From Phytophthora quininea (taxonomy: Eukaryota > Oomycota > Peronosporomycetes > Peronosporales > Peronosporaceae), in contig JAAVTG010000139.1 in the NCBI GenBank assembly GCA_011947345.1, forward strand, positions 1-64,000: DNA of 64,000 nucleotides. The letters are read 5' to 3'. The position numbers were made by a program, and so were the translations under genes. This document shows, piece after piece, positions 11,058-21,650 of the stretch; the stretch's first letter is position 1, and every line of letters starts with the position of its first letter. The notes beneath the pieces were generated by a model. It was not told the origin of the DNA. It searched no databases and worked only from the letters and a program-made list of their open reading frames with translations.

Positions 11058-12615
11058 TCAGTAGTCTTTGTCGTCGTCTTCGTCTAACGGGTAGTTTTCC
11101 TGTGCCCAAGCACAAAATTCAACGCCCTCTACAGAACTGTGCAGGTTGTCTAGAATATCCCTAGGGAAATCTGGGCATCGTAGCTGCCGCCACGGCTGCT
11201 GTATTTAACCCCACATCAGGATACGTTTTGGACACCCACTACAGCACCTTCAAATGGCCCTGAGAAATCGACTTTGTCTCGAAGGAGCTTAGCCCCTACA
11301 ACATATCCAGTCTGCCTAGGCGTGCAGCGTTGTCCATGGCCTTGTGCGTGCAACCTGCCGGGGTGTTTTCGTACAGCCATTTCATAATGTTCAAGTCTCC
11401 GTTGCTTGCTGCAGCGTCCATAGCTTTGGTGGTGCACTCTTGCGAGTCATACTTGTGCAGTCGCTGAAGAAATGCGAGACGTTCTTCTGGTGCTAGTCGT
11501 CGCCACAGGTCCTTGAATATGTGCGCGTTACCCCAAACTACTTGGTCCATTGCTAGTGTTGTGCACTCCTGGGAGCAGTTCGCGTGCAGCCATTTCACAT
11601 TTCTTAGTAGCACAAGCGGCTGCGCCATTCATCGCTGAAGGCGTGCAGTTTAGGCCATTGGGATGATCATCCCAACTCCGAGTCTGTCGCTTTGTACGAA
11701 ATGACTGATCAATGCGATGCAGGACTTCAAGTGCTTCGTGACGTCCGCTATACGCTACAGCGTCCAGGATCGTACACGGAAGCAAGTCTGCATTGCAAAC
11801 ACATCGTCGTCGATCTCGACGTTGCTTGGCATCACGAAAACATCATCACCGGGGTCGCGACCACAGCGAGCCATTCCACTACCATGCATCTTGACAATCC
11901 ATCCAGCCGCGAGAGAAGCCACTGCACGACAGAAAGAGATCCGTACTCACAAGCAGTTCGTAGAGCGACAATCAAAAAAATCTGCGTGTCCATGAACATG
12001 TTGATGGGCAATTGCGCGGTGAGCTTCCAGCCACCGCACGCAGCTTAGATCTCCCGCTCTGGCCGCATTCTCCAACACACTCGGGGCGAATTCCTCGCGG
12101 TCCTTGTCCGCGAGATAATAAATTATCTGTACGCGACTTAAGCCACCACACCAACCTCTAGTGTCCCCACGTTGCAGCCTCCACCAGTGACTGTCCCCAT
12201 TCAGTACTCGGTCACTCTCCAGCATTTCCAGCGCCCCGAAATGACTTCCTTGAATTGCTACCTTGACGACATCTCCAGCCGCTGAGTTGCTCAGTGGCCA
12301 GAGATGTCTGAGCAGTCTGGAAAATGGTCCAAGACCCACTGCGTCATGTGGAGATCTGAGCGCCTTACTGTCTGGATCAGAGCCTGCGAGAACTCCCATC
12401 GGGAGTAGAGGGGTTCGCTGTGGACGAGTTTAGCCACGCTCCAGCAGTCGCTGTGGAGAGTTTGAAGGCCTCGATCCCAGATCAAGTTCAATAGAACCAA
12501 GGCTCAACTCGAAGCCTCGGTTCAGAGGCATGTCCTCGATGAGGAGGTCCGACGCGATCAGAGCCACTTCCCTGGCAAAGACCGGGAGCTTGGCGAGCAG
12601 CACGAGCACAGAAGC
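11058..12615 (-). pseudogene. ANK-6: decayed ankyrin-like pseudogene
   Basis: The family order is still visible on the minus strand. The N-terminal domain is at about 12615-12300 (LIASDLLIEDMPLNRGFEL, then WSVAKLVHSEPLYSRWEFSQAL in a second frame). Repeats are at 11300-11640 (AMDAAASNGDLNIMKWLYENT), and a C-terminal tail, GVEFCAWAQENYPLDEDDD, ends at TGA 11058. At least four frame changes, a missing start codon and a deleted central section make it non-functional. The tail resembles those of ANK-8 and ANK-14, marking a subgroup ending in acidic residues. Confidence 0.75.
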
Positions 12616-12703
12616 ACGGTATGATGGGCGAGGTACAAGTTTTCACCTTCCGAGGTTTATTGCAAATAAAATACTTCCAAGCAGAGCTTGGTATGTGTTT
12701 AGA

Positions 12704-14421
12704 CTACGCGTGCACCGACACGATGACGTCTTTCTCGTCAACTGCAGCTTTGATCATTGCAGAGTCCTCGGACTGGAGACTGCTCGAGGTTGCGGTCATT
12801 CGGTCCGCATTGCTTTCGACTGTGCTGTCAGTGGCGGCGGTGCAGACGCTCAGTGATGTCGTCGCAGGTTTCTGTGGGCCATCAACTTCGTGTTGCGTGC
12901 TGGCTGTGGAAGCGTCTTCTTCGACCACCTTTGGCAATGGGGAGCCGGGAACGGCAAACAGCCCTTGGAACGCTTCAAAGTCCACGTATCCGTCACCTTT
13001 GGTGTCGACGGATGCGATCATCTCCTTGACCTCTTCAGTGACCATCGAGTTCTTGAACACGTCCTGGAGACCCACAAGCGATAGACGCCCCTGCTTCTCT
13101 CCGTCCAGGATACTAAAGGCCTCTTTGATCGTGCTCTGGCCGATATCTCGTTGATCCATTACAGCCGCCATGAACTCTAAGAAGTTTAAGTGGCCGTTCT
13201 TTGACTGGTTGATGCGGCCAAAGAGCTCGGCGGCGTCTTCATTCAAGACGCCGCACTCCACCAACGCGCTGCAGAACTCGTCACGAGAGAGTGATCCTTT
13301 CTTGTCGCGGTCCATGGAGTGGAAAACTTCTGCCGCCATCTCCTGCTGAATATGGTCTTCCGAGATCCCAAGCGCCACCGACAGCAGTGCAGTCTGCTTC
13401 AGTTTGCGGCATTGGCTGAAGCTCAACATGTTGGTCAGCAGCATCCGCTTGTCGATCTGAAGTTGAGCGGCACCGGAGCCGTCTGTGTTTTGCATGTTGC
13501 CCTCAGTGAACCACTTGTGGTCTAGAGCCTGCTCGGCCGACAGTCGCTGGTCCACGTCCTCTTTCACTAGAGACTTGATGAAGTGGATGGAGCTGGGTGA
13601 GAACTTGGACCACATTTCGTTCTCGAAGATCAGGATGCCGTCGTAGATGTTGCCCATGGTCTCATCAATCGTCGCTCCGTGGAATGGGGACAAGCCTGTC
13701 AGCAACTCGAAGCAGATGACCCCACACTCCAGAGATCGCACTTCTCCGTGTAGTCGCCGTCCAGAACCTCCGGAGCTACGTAGTCGATCGTACCGAGTGG
13801 TTTGTCCATCTTGACTCCGCGTTTAAAGCGCGTGCTGAGGCCAAAGTCGCACAGGCGAAGTGACCCTGGGTTCTCTGCGTTCTCCAACAGCAAATTCTCC
13901 AATTTGAGGTCTCGATGGGTGATGTAGTTCGAGTGCAGGAAGGCCAACGCTCGTAGCAGCGCGCGGACGATCCTGCGCACGTCGTTCTCCGAGAATTTGC
14001 GGTTTTCCTGGTACAGATGCTCGTACAGTTCTTTGCCCTTGCAGAGCTGCATGATCATGTACATGTGCTCCTTGTCTTCGTACGAGCCGATGACGCGCAC
14101 GATCTGCGGGTGGTGCAGGCGCTTCAAAATGTTGATCTCGTTGCGCAGCGCGTCCTTGTCCACTTCATTGCTGAGCTTGACGACCTTGACCGCCCACTCC
14201 TTGCCTGACTTTCTGCTGATGGCGTGCTTGACGCAGCCGAAGTGGCCCGTTCCGATGGTCGCATTGAAGTCGAAGTACTCGTTGATGTCGTCCACGTACT
14301 TGTGCTGGATCAGGTCGGACGTTACGTCGTCCGCGAAGGACGCCCTGCTGGATCGCTTGTCGCGCGCAGTGGCAGTCGTCGAGCCCACCACGGCATCAGG
14401 CTTGGATTGACGACACCCCAT
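12704..14421 (-). CDS. Calcium-dependent protein kinase (CDPK), one frameshift
   Basis: Serine/threonine kinase fused to a calmodulin-like domain, about 572 residues. The start MGCRQS gives an N-terminal Gly-Cys expected to be myristoylated and palmitoylated. Kinase landmarks are the glycine loop GTGHFGCV (57-64), catalytic lysine in AVKVVK (79), HRDLKLEN (169-176), DFG (192-194) and APEV. Four EF-hands follow (DRDKKGSLSRDEF; NQSKNGHLNFLEF; DGEKQGRLSLVGL, whose loop is weak; DTKGDGYVDFEAF). The frame breaks at the G4 run (plus-strand C 13720-13723) inside subdomain IX. One extra G restores KCDLWSVGVICFELL. It acts at membranes in calcium signalling by family knowledge. Confidence 0.9.
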
Positions 14422-14908
14422 CTCCTGCTTGGGAACTGCAGGCCGCTTGGACGAAAATGCCGACTAGGTCTAGCAGACACACACCAAGCAGAGAATAAAT
14501 ACAGGCTATGCAAGGCAATCGCTAAGAATAGTCACTATACCTGGCTGTAGTAGACAATTTTAGCCCCCTGTTGCTTATTACGCCTTGGAAGAAGTGTGAT
14601 GTGCCCTGCTTGGCTCTGCTTGGCGATTTCGAGACTGAAGTGGCAGCTGCAGGTGAGACCAGGCACAACTGGGACTTTGTATGCAGAGGGGATGGGCCAT
14701 CTTCCACTGTTCTTTAGCGCCTGGCTGTTGAGCCTCTCACAGCATGGTTTACCAGCTTTTACCACGACACCGTGAAGTTAATGCGCGTTTTAGCATTGCA
14801 CTGGTAGCAGATCGACAAGCTGGGATTTTCCAGCGGTTCGTCCTGAGCCGGACGCTACGAAGTAGCAACTCCCAAACGCAAGTTCCTGCTTCAAATGGGC
14901 GTCCGTCC
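14422..14908. other. Intergenic region upstream of CDPK
   Basis: Holds the presumed CDPK promoter and the 3' flank of the K-rich gene. Open frames across it are low-information. No repeat or RNA gene is evident. Confidence 0.4.
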
Positions 14909-15472
14909 TTATGCCGCGGCAAAGTTAAACCTAAAGTCGCTAGTAACCTTGTCGTGGTGTTCGTCCTTCTTGCGTCGCTCGCGCTGCTGGGTCGCTGCCA
15001 AGTTCCGCCTCCCGTGTCCGTATTTGAGGTGCATTTTAGTCGTCTCGGATTCCGTCCCCGTAGCTTTCCGCAGCTTGAGGAACGACGAGTTCTGCTTCGA
15101 CTTCACGTTGTCATTGCGTTGTGGTGGCGTCACCGGTCGACTCGTCGTGGGCTCTTTAACTGCCTCGTCGGGTGTCTTCTTGCCCTTCTTCTTCTTCTTG
15201 TGCTTTTTACGGTTGCGGTTCCTCTTTTTGGCGCTAGTCTCGTTGCTTTGTTCGCTGCTTGGTTGCTGCGTGGTGTCGGACAAGCTGAAATCGAAGCGGA
15301 AGACGCTCTGAGCAGCTTTGTCGGCCGCTTCGAAGACCTCCTCAGGCGTTGCTTCTTGCAGCTTCTCCCCGCGCGCTTCCATGTCCTTTACCGTCGCCAA
15401 AATCCGCCGCTTCGCCTCGAAGTGCGCGGCCAGCGGCGCACCCGCAGGAGCTTCATCCGATGGGCCATCCAT
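14909..15472 (-). CDS. Lysine-rich hypothetical protein (187 aa)
   Basis: Begins at ATG 15472 (MDGPSDEAPAGAPLAAHFEAK); the frame is open a little further but without ATG. The first 75 residues are acidic and helical (EAKRRILATVKDMEARGEKLQEATPEE in style). The centre is a very basic tract (KKRNRNRKKHKKKKKGKK) and the C-terminus is basic and Ser/Thr-rich. The composition suggests a nucleolar or RNA-associated protein, which is inference. I do not recognise the family. Its start codon is only 52 bp from that of the divergent peptide deformylase gene. Confidence 0.6.
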   Translation of the reverse strand: MDGPSDEAPAGAPLAAHFEAKRRILATVKDMEARGEKLQEATPEEVFEAADKAAQSVFRFDFSLSDTTQQPSSEQSNETSAKKRNRNRKKHKKKKKGKKTPDEAVKEPTTSRPVTPPQRNDNVKSKQNSSFLKLRKATGTESETTKMHLKYGHGRRNLAATQQRERRKKDEHHDKVTSDFRFNFAAA

Positions 15473-15524
15473 TTCGCCAACTGTAGCAAATCGCACTTAG
15501 CACGGTCTTTGGTGACAATCGAAC
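15473..15524. promoter_or_regulatory. 52-bp divergent promoter between K-rich protein and deformylase
   Basis: The two start codons face away from each other with only 52 bp between them, so the transcription starts must sit within or overlap the coding or first-intron regions, or be shared. Confidence 0.45.
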
Positions 15525-16406
15525 ATGACGCTCGTCTTCCTTGGCAATTCCGGTACGTTTAGCCGTCTGGATGGAGCACTTCCAGCTAGCACTCCAACTA
15601 GCTGTTGATATCTCCAAATGCAGCATGAATTAAAGTAGATACTGTGCAAGGCTCAATCTCCGACAGCTTGTACTAACTGAGAAATCGTGCTATTCGTAAC
15701 TATGATACAAAGCTCTTCGGCGAGTGTCCAAGTCTGTGGCGGATGTGCGCTCCCCGGCAGTGCGAAGAGTGCTGGAAGACCTGGAGAAGGAAGTGGTAAG
15801 TAAATATGCATTATAACACGTTACAATGACAGTTCTGACTGTTCTACTTTACTACAGCGGGCTGAGGCTGGAGTGGGCATTGCTGCACCACAGGTCGCCA
15901 CGAATTTAAGGATGTTTCTGATGATTAAAAACATGCCGGAGAATGAAAGCGATCTCGACAACATCGAGTACCAGGAGGTGCTGAATCCGGAGATCGTGGG
16001 CATGTCCAACGAGGCCAAGCGCGACTTTGAAGGCTGTTTGAGCGTACCCGGTTACCAGGGCATCGTCAAGCGCGCGCAGGAAATCCGAGTGCAGTACCAG
16101 GATGGCGAGGGCCGTAAAATCCAAGAGACGCTCGTGGATTTCCCTGCTCGTGTCTTCCAGCATGAACTGGACCACCTCAACGGCGTCATGTACCTCGACC
16201 GGATGGAAGTTGGCAGTTTGATCCATAACGAGGAGTTTGAAGCGATGGAGTGGCTGGATATCCAAAAGCTGCTGCTGAAGGGCCCTCCTGTCATCCCACC
16301 GCTGATGGTCCCTACATCTACTAGCAACAATGGTCGTCAAGGGAAGGGAAGGGAGGTAAGCACAAGAACAAATACTAGGATCCATTTCCTGGGTGGCTGT
16401 TCATAA
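15525..16406 (+). CDS. Peptide deformylase, three exons
   Basis: Removes the formyl group from initiator methionine of organelle-made proteins, so mitochondrial action is expected. The model is exon 1 15525-15552, exon 2 15713-15795 and exon 3 15858-16406, with GT-AG introns at 15553-15712 and 15796-15857. The phases fit and give about 219 residues. All three family motifs are present: GVGIAAPQ, EGCLS and HELDH, providing the Cys and two His metal ligands plus the catalytic Glu. Exon 1 encodes only nine residues (MTLVFLGNS) joining ALRRVSKSV, which matches the family N-terminal strand; there is little room for a targeting peptide, so an upstream start cannot be excluded. The stop lies 10 bp from the convergent neighbour's stop. 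Confidence 0.85.
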
Positions 16407-16415
16407 TAAAACACA

Positions 16416-17431
16416 TCAGACAAAGTACTTGTCGCCGCGCTGGGCCTCCTCCAGACTGTGTCGACTCGTCGCTCCCTTCTTGCCCTTGATTCGCAACGCA
16501 CGACTCAACGGAGGCACGAAGATCGCAGCTGCTAGAGTCGTCGCCGCCACAAGTACAACGAACGTCAGCAGATATCGCAGCTTCGAGAGGAACGCCGTCT
16601 TGTAAAACGTGTAACCATTGAGCATGTTCTCAATGCACTCCATCCTCATCGTTATCGGCGTCATAAAGCTGGCTCCATATTCGGCCCGTGCCATATAACT
16701 CGCATTCCTCGGCAACGTCACCGGCACATTCAAAAGAAGGCTGGCTTCTCCTGCAGTGGCAGTACTTGATCATACAGGAGCCATTTGCCTCGAATCGTTC
16801 TGTCGTCGTTCACCAAGTACTTTGTATCCGTATCCGAGTCCACTTCTTCTCTGTAGAACCAGATATCGGCATGGGATCCTTTGGTCGCTTCGTCCAAGTA
16901 GATCTGCACCAGTTCGCGCTCGGTATGATACACCACGTACACGGGTCGCTGCAGCTCCAAGAAGGCCTCTCTCCGCACCACGTCCGAGAAGTTGCTGACA
17001 CTGCCGAATTGCCTCATGAAGTCCGTCTTGACCACCCCGATATCTGAGTCCGTGTCCCCCACTGGGATCCGCTGCTGGCCTCTCATGACGAACAGCAAGT
17101 TGCCGAACGCCGTCCAGAACGGAACATTCTGCCGCGTACACAGCTCGTACACGAAGCGAGCCAAGTTCTCGATCTCGTAGCGGAAGACTGCACTATTGGG
17201 ACAGCCTCGAGCGTGATAGACCTCCAACGACAGGCCCAGCACGCCCAGTGTACACGACAGTATCAACAGTCCCCAGAGCACGTAAAGCCGCTTGGGACTG
17301 CGTCTCGAGGCGTCTCCGAAGTACACGCGGTACTTGGGGTGGATGAGCGCTCCCAGAGCGGCTAAGGGAACTGACAGAGCCAATAGAAACCAGTTGCCGT
17401 CAGCGATGAAGGCCGGGAGCAGCACCGTCAT
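16416..17431 (-). CDS. LicD/fukutin-like membrane protein, one frameshift
   Basis: The start is placed at ATG 17431 because the frame upstream has none. Two hydrophobic segments near the N-terminus (LLPAFIADGNWFLLALSVPL; LYVLWGLLILSCTLGVLGL) precede a block PFWTAFGNLLFVMRG followed by VGDTDSDIGV. This is the arrangement of LicD/FKRP-type nucleotidyltransferase-like proteins, where the DxD binds metal and nucleotide. A third membrane span (LLTFVVLVAATTLAAAIFV) lies near the C-terminus. The frame breaks at the A4 run 16732-16735, and one base restores continuity. A Golgi or ER role in glycan or phosphodiester transfer is inferred. The family call rests mainly on the DxDxDIG context. Confidence 0.6.
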
Positions 17432-17649
17432 AGCCGCTAGCGTGCGTGGATGAGGAATGGGCCGGGAAACTATCAATTCTATACCGGAATTTATTTATAT
17501 ATAACGTAAGTAATCTCCATAGTGAGCGCAAGAGAGATGCTGGAGGACACGACTGTCCTCTGCGGGGTTGCTTGCTGTTTTTTTGTGGGGTTTCTTCTGC
17601 ATCTCCACATAACATACAGAATGGGGTACTGTTGATTGTGTCACGAGTG
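17432..17649. other. Intergenic spacer
   Basis: Lies between the start of the LicD-like gene and the stop of the RING-Tubby gene, both on the minus strand, so it should hold the LicD-like promoter. No distinct motif was found. Confidence 0.35.
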
Positions 17650-19074
17650 TTAGACGCATGCCAACTTGGTGTCACAACTGCTCAAGCAAATGGCGAAGGC
17701 CTGGAACGGGGACAGCGGCCACTGGAAATCCATCGTGAACATGTCGTCAGCCACACGACCAAACTGCAGAATGTTGCCCATGGACGGGTCTTCGCTACTG
17801 ATCAACTGGAAGTTCTTCACAGACGCCATGGACACACGTCCACCAAAGTCGAGGCAGTAGGCGCCCAGGTCTTCACGGAACACTGGCTCGCGGTTGGAGA
17901 AGCGCATCAGATCCTTCATATCGCCAGTCGAGAGACGAGTAACGAGTCGGTCTTGACGACTCATGGGTCGTACGATCTTGGACAGACCGCCTTCCTCGTC
18001 GACGTCAGGGATCACTACACGCATCTTACGTGGACCTACACTCGTACGGTTGGGCTCGTATGTAACGCAGCCCAGTTCTTCACGGATCTGGAGCACGTTC
18101 TGTACTACAGAATCGTCCGAACTCACCGCATCTTGAACTTTGGCCAGCTTCTGCGGGTCGCGACCATTGTCGTAGAGCGTAAAGCACGTACCCAAGAAGT
18201 TGGAGCCCATGCGTCCAATACGCTTGTTGTCCGTGCACTCCTTGTCGGTGCAGATGGTGTAGTTGGCCGTCATATTCGACCGCACTTGGCGTCTTGCAGC
18301 AAGCAAGAACTTGTCTTCCTCTTGGGTGCCAATCTGTCCCTGCAGATACAGCTCGTAGCCGTACTGCTTGAACATGCCGCGATACACTTGTTTCACGTAG
18401 CAGCGGATAATTCCCGCATCTAAGGGCACCGGCTGCAGCGCCATTTTGGTCATATCTTGGAGCTCCAGCTTCTGCATGGGCTGCAACACCAAAGGGTCGC
18501 AAGCTCCACGACACAGCGGACAACTGCCTGATTGCCCGAGCCAGGCCATAATGCAGCGGTAGTGCACAAAGGCACCGGTGCATTGACCCGTGCAGGGTAG
18601 AGGGTAAGCTTTACGACGAGCTGAGAACTCGTCCATGCAGATCAAACAGCCTTCACTGTCGTCGGGGGCGTCTGTCGCCCCTTTGTCTTCTAGCTCCTTG
18701 GTGAGCATCTTCTCACAGTGGATCTTGACTTGCTCCCCACTATTGGAGAAGTCTTGGGCGGCTCGTAGAGAGTCCACTTGGCCATTGTCTTCTTTCTCTT
18801 CTTCAAAGTCCACATTCACGTTCTCCGCTTGGAGAAAACTGTTTTTCTTGGACGAGTTGGCTCGGCGTCTCGGAGAGAAGGTGTCTAGGTCCACGGCCGA
18901 CGCGGCAGCACGTGGAGAGTGGTGCACAGCTCGCGGCGAGACGGTCGTCGCCGCCAGGGACAATCGGGCCATCCCATTGGCAGAAAGTCGCGGAGAGACG
19001 GCGGCGTCGGTCAGGGACTGCTCGTAGCTGCGGAGAACGTCGCGGGCGTCGGCCACGGGCGCGCTGTCGGCCAT
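17650..19074 (-). CDS. RING finger-Tubby domain fusion protein (474 aa)
   Basis: Uninterrupted from ATG 19074 to TAG 17650. Residues 1-75 are disordered with four SPR motifs (Ser 27, 46, 53, 67), candidate proline-directed phosphosites. Residues 143-188 form a RING-type zinc finger: C143-x2-C146, C161-x3-C165, H171-x2-C174, C185-x2-C188 (CLIC, CIMAWLG, CPLC). Residues about 218-474 are a Tubby C-terminal domain, with RSNMTANYTI, NFLGTCFTLYD and the classic terminus FQAFAICLSSCDTKLAC. Tubby domains bind phosphoinositides and RING domains act as ubiquitin ligases, so a membrane-tethered E3 ligase is inferred. Plant tubby-like proteins pair Tubby with an F-box instead. No damage is visible. Confidence 0.88.
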   Translation of the reverse strand: MADSAPVADARDVLRSYEQSLTDAAVSPRLSANGMARLSLAATTVSPRAVHHSPRAAASAVDLDTFSPRRRANSSKKNSFLQAENVNVDFEEEKEDNGQVDSLRAAQDFSNSGEQVKIHCEKMLTKELEDKGATDAPDDSEGCLICMDEFSARRKAYPLPCTGQCTGAFVHYRCIMAWLGQSGSCPLCRGACDPLVLQPMQKLELQDMTKMALQPVPLDAGIIRCYVKQVYRGMFKQYGYELYLQGQIGTQEEDKFLLAARRQVRSNMTANYTICTDKECTDNKRIGRMGSNFLGTCFTLYDNGRDPQKLAKVQDAVSSDDSVVQNVLQIREELGCVTYEPNRTSVGPRKMRVVIPDVDEEGGLSKIVRPMSRQDRLVTRLSTGDMKDLMRFSNREPVFREDLGAYCLDFGGRVSMASVKNFQLISSEDPSMGNILQFGRVADDMFTMDFQWPLSPFQAFAICLSSCDTKLACV

Positions 19075-19503
19075 TTTGGAGACTGGAGGGTGCTGGAAGC
19101 GCTGCCAGATGAGCGCAGGGGACAGCTGCAGTGGCTGCAGACGGAGTTACAGCCTCGCTCTCTCGCGCTCTGGTTTCTTTGTGAAGAAAAAGACTGAGAT
19201 GACGATAAAAATGTTTTTTTTAGACAAGACGGCGAAGAGTCAGAACAGCTTCAACGAGGATGAGGAGGACTTACCACCAACGGCAACAGGACGGAGACGA
19301 CCTTGTCGGTCGTGGTCGATGCGGCACTGCTCTTCATCAAGAGCTAATGTGCGCGCTCGCTTTTGCCGCTGCATCTACAGGCTGCTCTAGCCCCCGTAAA
19401 CTCCCTCAGCGTACGCCAGAAAATGGAACGTCGTTGACCTATCCAGTCGGTCGTCATTCCGCAGTCTTCCTACAAGCGCACAAACTGCTGAGAAGATCGC
19501 TCT
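19075..19503. other. Intergenic region between RING-Tubby and ANK-7
   Basis: A divergent region of about 430 bp holding two presumptive promoters. Plus-strand frames here have no family similarity. It includes a T-rich run near 19210-19221. Confidence 0.35.
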
Positions 19504-21486
19504 ATGCTCAAGGTTGTCGAGCTTGTGCTGCGCTCGAAACTACCAGCAGATGCCGCAATAGACGTCCATCGACTGGTGTCAGACTCCCTCATAGCAGACG
19601 TGTCCTTGGAGCAGGCCTACAAGTGAAGTCCAGCGACGTGGCTCGGTCTGCTGGATTTGATCTGGACGAGAGGACTCCGACAAGTGAACAGCAGTCGCTG
19701 GACGATCGCCAAGCTGGTACATACGGAGCCTCACTACTACCGATGGGAGTTCTCGGTGCTGCTGGCTCGAGCTGTAAAGCGAAATGACCTTGGCATGGTG
19801 CAATGGGTCTTAACTCACTTTTCAGGCTGTCCGGTGTCGAAAACTGCCGTCGATCAAGCTGCGCAGTACGGACATCTGTGGGTCTTGGAGCTGTTGGACA
19901 AGGACTCAACTCTCGGAGGCATCGAGTGGGGAGATTCAGCACTCGAGCTGGCAGCAGCGAATGGACGGTGGCAACTTGTGCGGTGGATCGATGCGCACGC
20001 GAACACGCCGGAGACACCGCGCGAGAACTGCAATGTCTTGCAGCTCGCGCTCAGGCAGCGCGAATTCGATCAAGTCAAATGGGCAGCAGCTAAAGGATTC
20101 GATCTTGACGGTCTGCTTGCCCGAACGATTCGATCGGCGGTTGTTTATGAAAAGATCGTTCAACTGGCTCGATATTTGCTGGAATTGGGATACAGCGAGT
20201 GTGCTGAGTATCTCCTGCTGGAAGCAGCGATGGTCGAAGACCTTGACGTCATGCAGTGGCTTTCACATGAGCATTCGTTTGATAACGATGCTTGGATTAG
20301 GGCTTTGGTACATGCCAGCAAATATGGTCGGCTTCTCGTAGTTCAATGGCTGCTTCGCCATTTGAAAGGACAAAATCTTCACTACGACCTGGCCGAGGTC
20401 ATGTTCACAGCTGCCAAGGGAGGAAGTCTTGAAGTGGTTCAGTGGCTGTACGAGGATTACGGTCACGATCCAAAGATCAACCTCTTTCGGCCTAGGGAAG
20501 ACGCCTCGTTCGGATCGGATCTCAAGGTTTGCACTGCAATGGATGCCGCAGCTTGCAATGACCACCTCGACGTACTTCAATACCTTCATCGCGTCGATCT
20601 TGCGCTACGTAACAAGCGCAAACGAGGTGACGGCAACGATGATAGCTCAACGCACCGTTCAAACCTCATGTGCACTACCGCTGCGATGGACGGAGCGGCC
20701 GCTTTCGTGCATTTAGGCGTTGTGCAATGGCCGCATGCAAATCGCTCAGAAGGCTGCACAACAATAGCCATGGACAAAGTAGCGAGCAAATGCTACCACT
20801 ACGACTGGGCCACAGACCGTTGTAAACACAAGTTGACACCAGCAGACCAGTTAGAGGTTCTTCAGTGGCTGCACTTGAATCGCTCGGAAGGCTGCACGAC
20901 TGCAGCGATGAATGCTGCGGCCAAAGAAGGAGACCTCAAGATGTTGCAGTGGCTGCATGCAAACACGACTGCGGGGTGCACCACGAAGGCCATGGACAAT
21001 GCTGCGTCTTGTGGTCGTCTTGACATTCTTCAGTGGCTGCATGAGAACCGCTCCGAGGGCTGCTCGGGTGAGGCGATGCAGAACGCCGCCTCACAGGGTC
21101 ACCTTGATGTGATGAAGTGGCTGCATGCCAATCGGCCGGAACTCGAAGGGGATAGAGCTCTGAAGCCTGAAGTGTTTGGCTCGACAGGTCGAGAAGACCA
21201 CTACCAGCACTTTCGAGTGATCAAGTAGCTAGTGACCAACCGTCCAGGGTATGATGTGGTGGAGCTGATGGTCTGGGCGCTTAGAGCAGGGTCGTTTGAG
21301 GCGGCACTCTTTCTTCACGACAAGTACCGCCACGCTTTCAGTGACCTGGAAATTCTGGAAATGATCACTCGCATTGACGACCTCGCACGGGATGACTCAC
21401 AAGCTTCACGCAGCACGACAAACGAGTACAAGCAAATTCGCACTTGGCTTGTGGATAACTTTGAAGTACCGAAAGCCCAAAAGTAG
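19504..21486 (+). pseudogene. ANK-7: full-length ankyrin-like gene with two in-frame stops
   Basis: Colinear with the whole family in one frame from ATG 19504 (MLKVVELVLRSKLPADAAID) to TAG 21484. It contains the N-terminal domain, divergent repeats, 28-residue repeats ([25 protein letters not shown]) and tail RTWLVDNF. Two codons that encode conserved Trp in paralogues have become stops: TGA at 19624 (AYK-W-SPATW) and TAG at 21226 (IK-W-LV). Both are G-to-A changes of TGG. The rest of the frame is open, so inactivation looks recent. The long internal part from ATG 19657 could still be translated as a truncated protein. Confidence 0.85.
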
Positions 21487-21609
21487 TCGTGTCGTCTCCA
21501 CGAATTTCTCCAGTGCAGGCTTCGTATTTGCTTAGCCCCCAAAGCAATTTACTCTAAACGCCGGGAATACCAAAAACTGGAACTCGTCGCGTTGTTCTGT
21601 GAGTCAGAC

Positions 21610-21617
21610 CTCATTCC
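21610..21617 (+). promoter_or_regulatory. Oomycete-type initiator CTCATTCC upstream of ANK-8
   Basis: CTCATTCC lies about 35 nt before the degenerate start of ANK-8. It sits in a 5' flank that is alignable with the 5' flank of ANK-14 on the other strand, showing that promoter and gene were duplicated together. Confidence 0.45.
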
Positions 21618-21650
21618 AGACTCTTCAGGAGGAAGAGAGTGGCCATACTC

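Noticed and set aside
12621..13154. Plus-strand open frame opposite the CDPK EF-hands
   Set aside because: Shadow of the calmodulin-like domain; no independent features.
14744..15562. 272-codon plus-strand open frame
   Set aside because: Complement of the Lys-rich minus-strand gene; its hydrophobic Leu/Phe runs are the complement of AAG runs.
17446..18423. 325-codon plus-strand open frame
   Set aside because: Lies opposite the Tubby domain, which is strongly supported; no recognisable motif of its own.
19624..19626. Selenocysteine or recoded TGA in ANK-7
   Set aside because: Paralogues have TGG (Trp) here and the same gene has a second loss of Trp to TAG; other genes use TGA as a normal stop.
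20880..21120. Tandem repeats resembling a CRISPR or minisatellite
   Set aside because: The 84-bp periodicity is the coding reflection of 28-residue protein repeats; units diverge at synonymous sites and there are no spacers.
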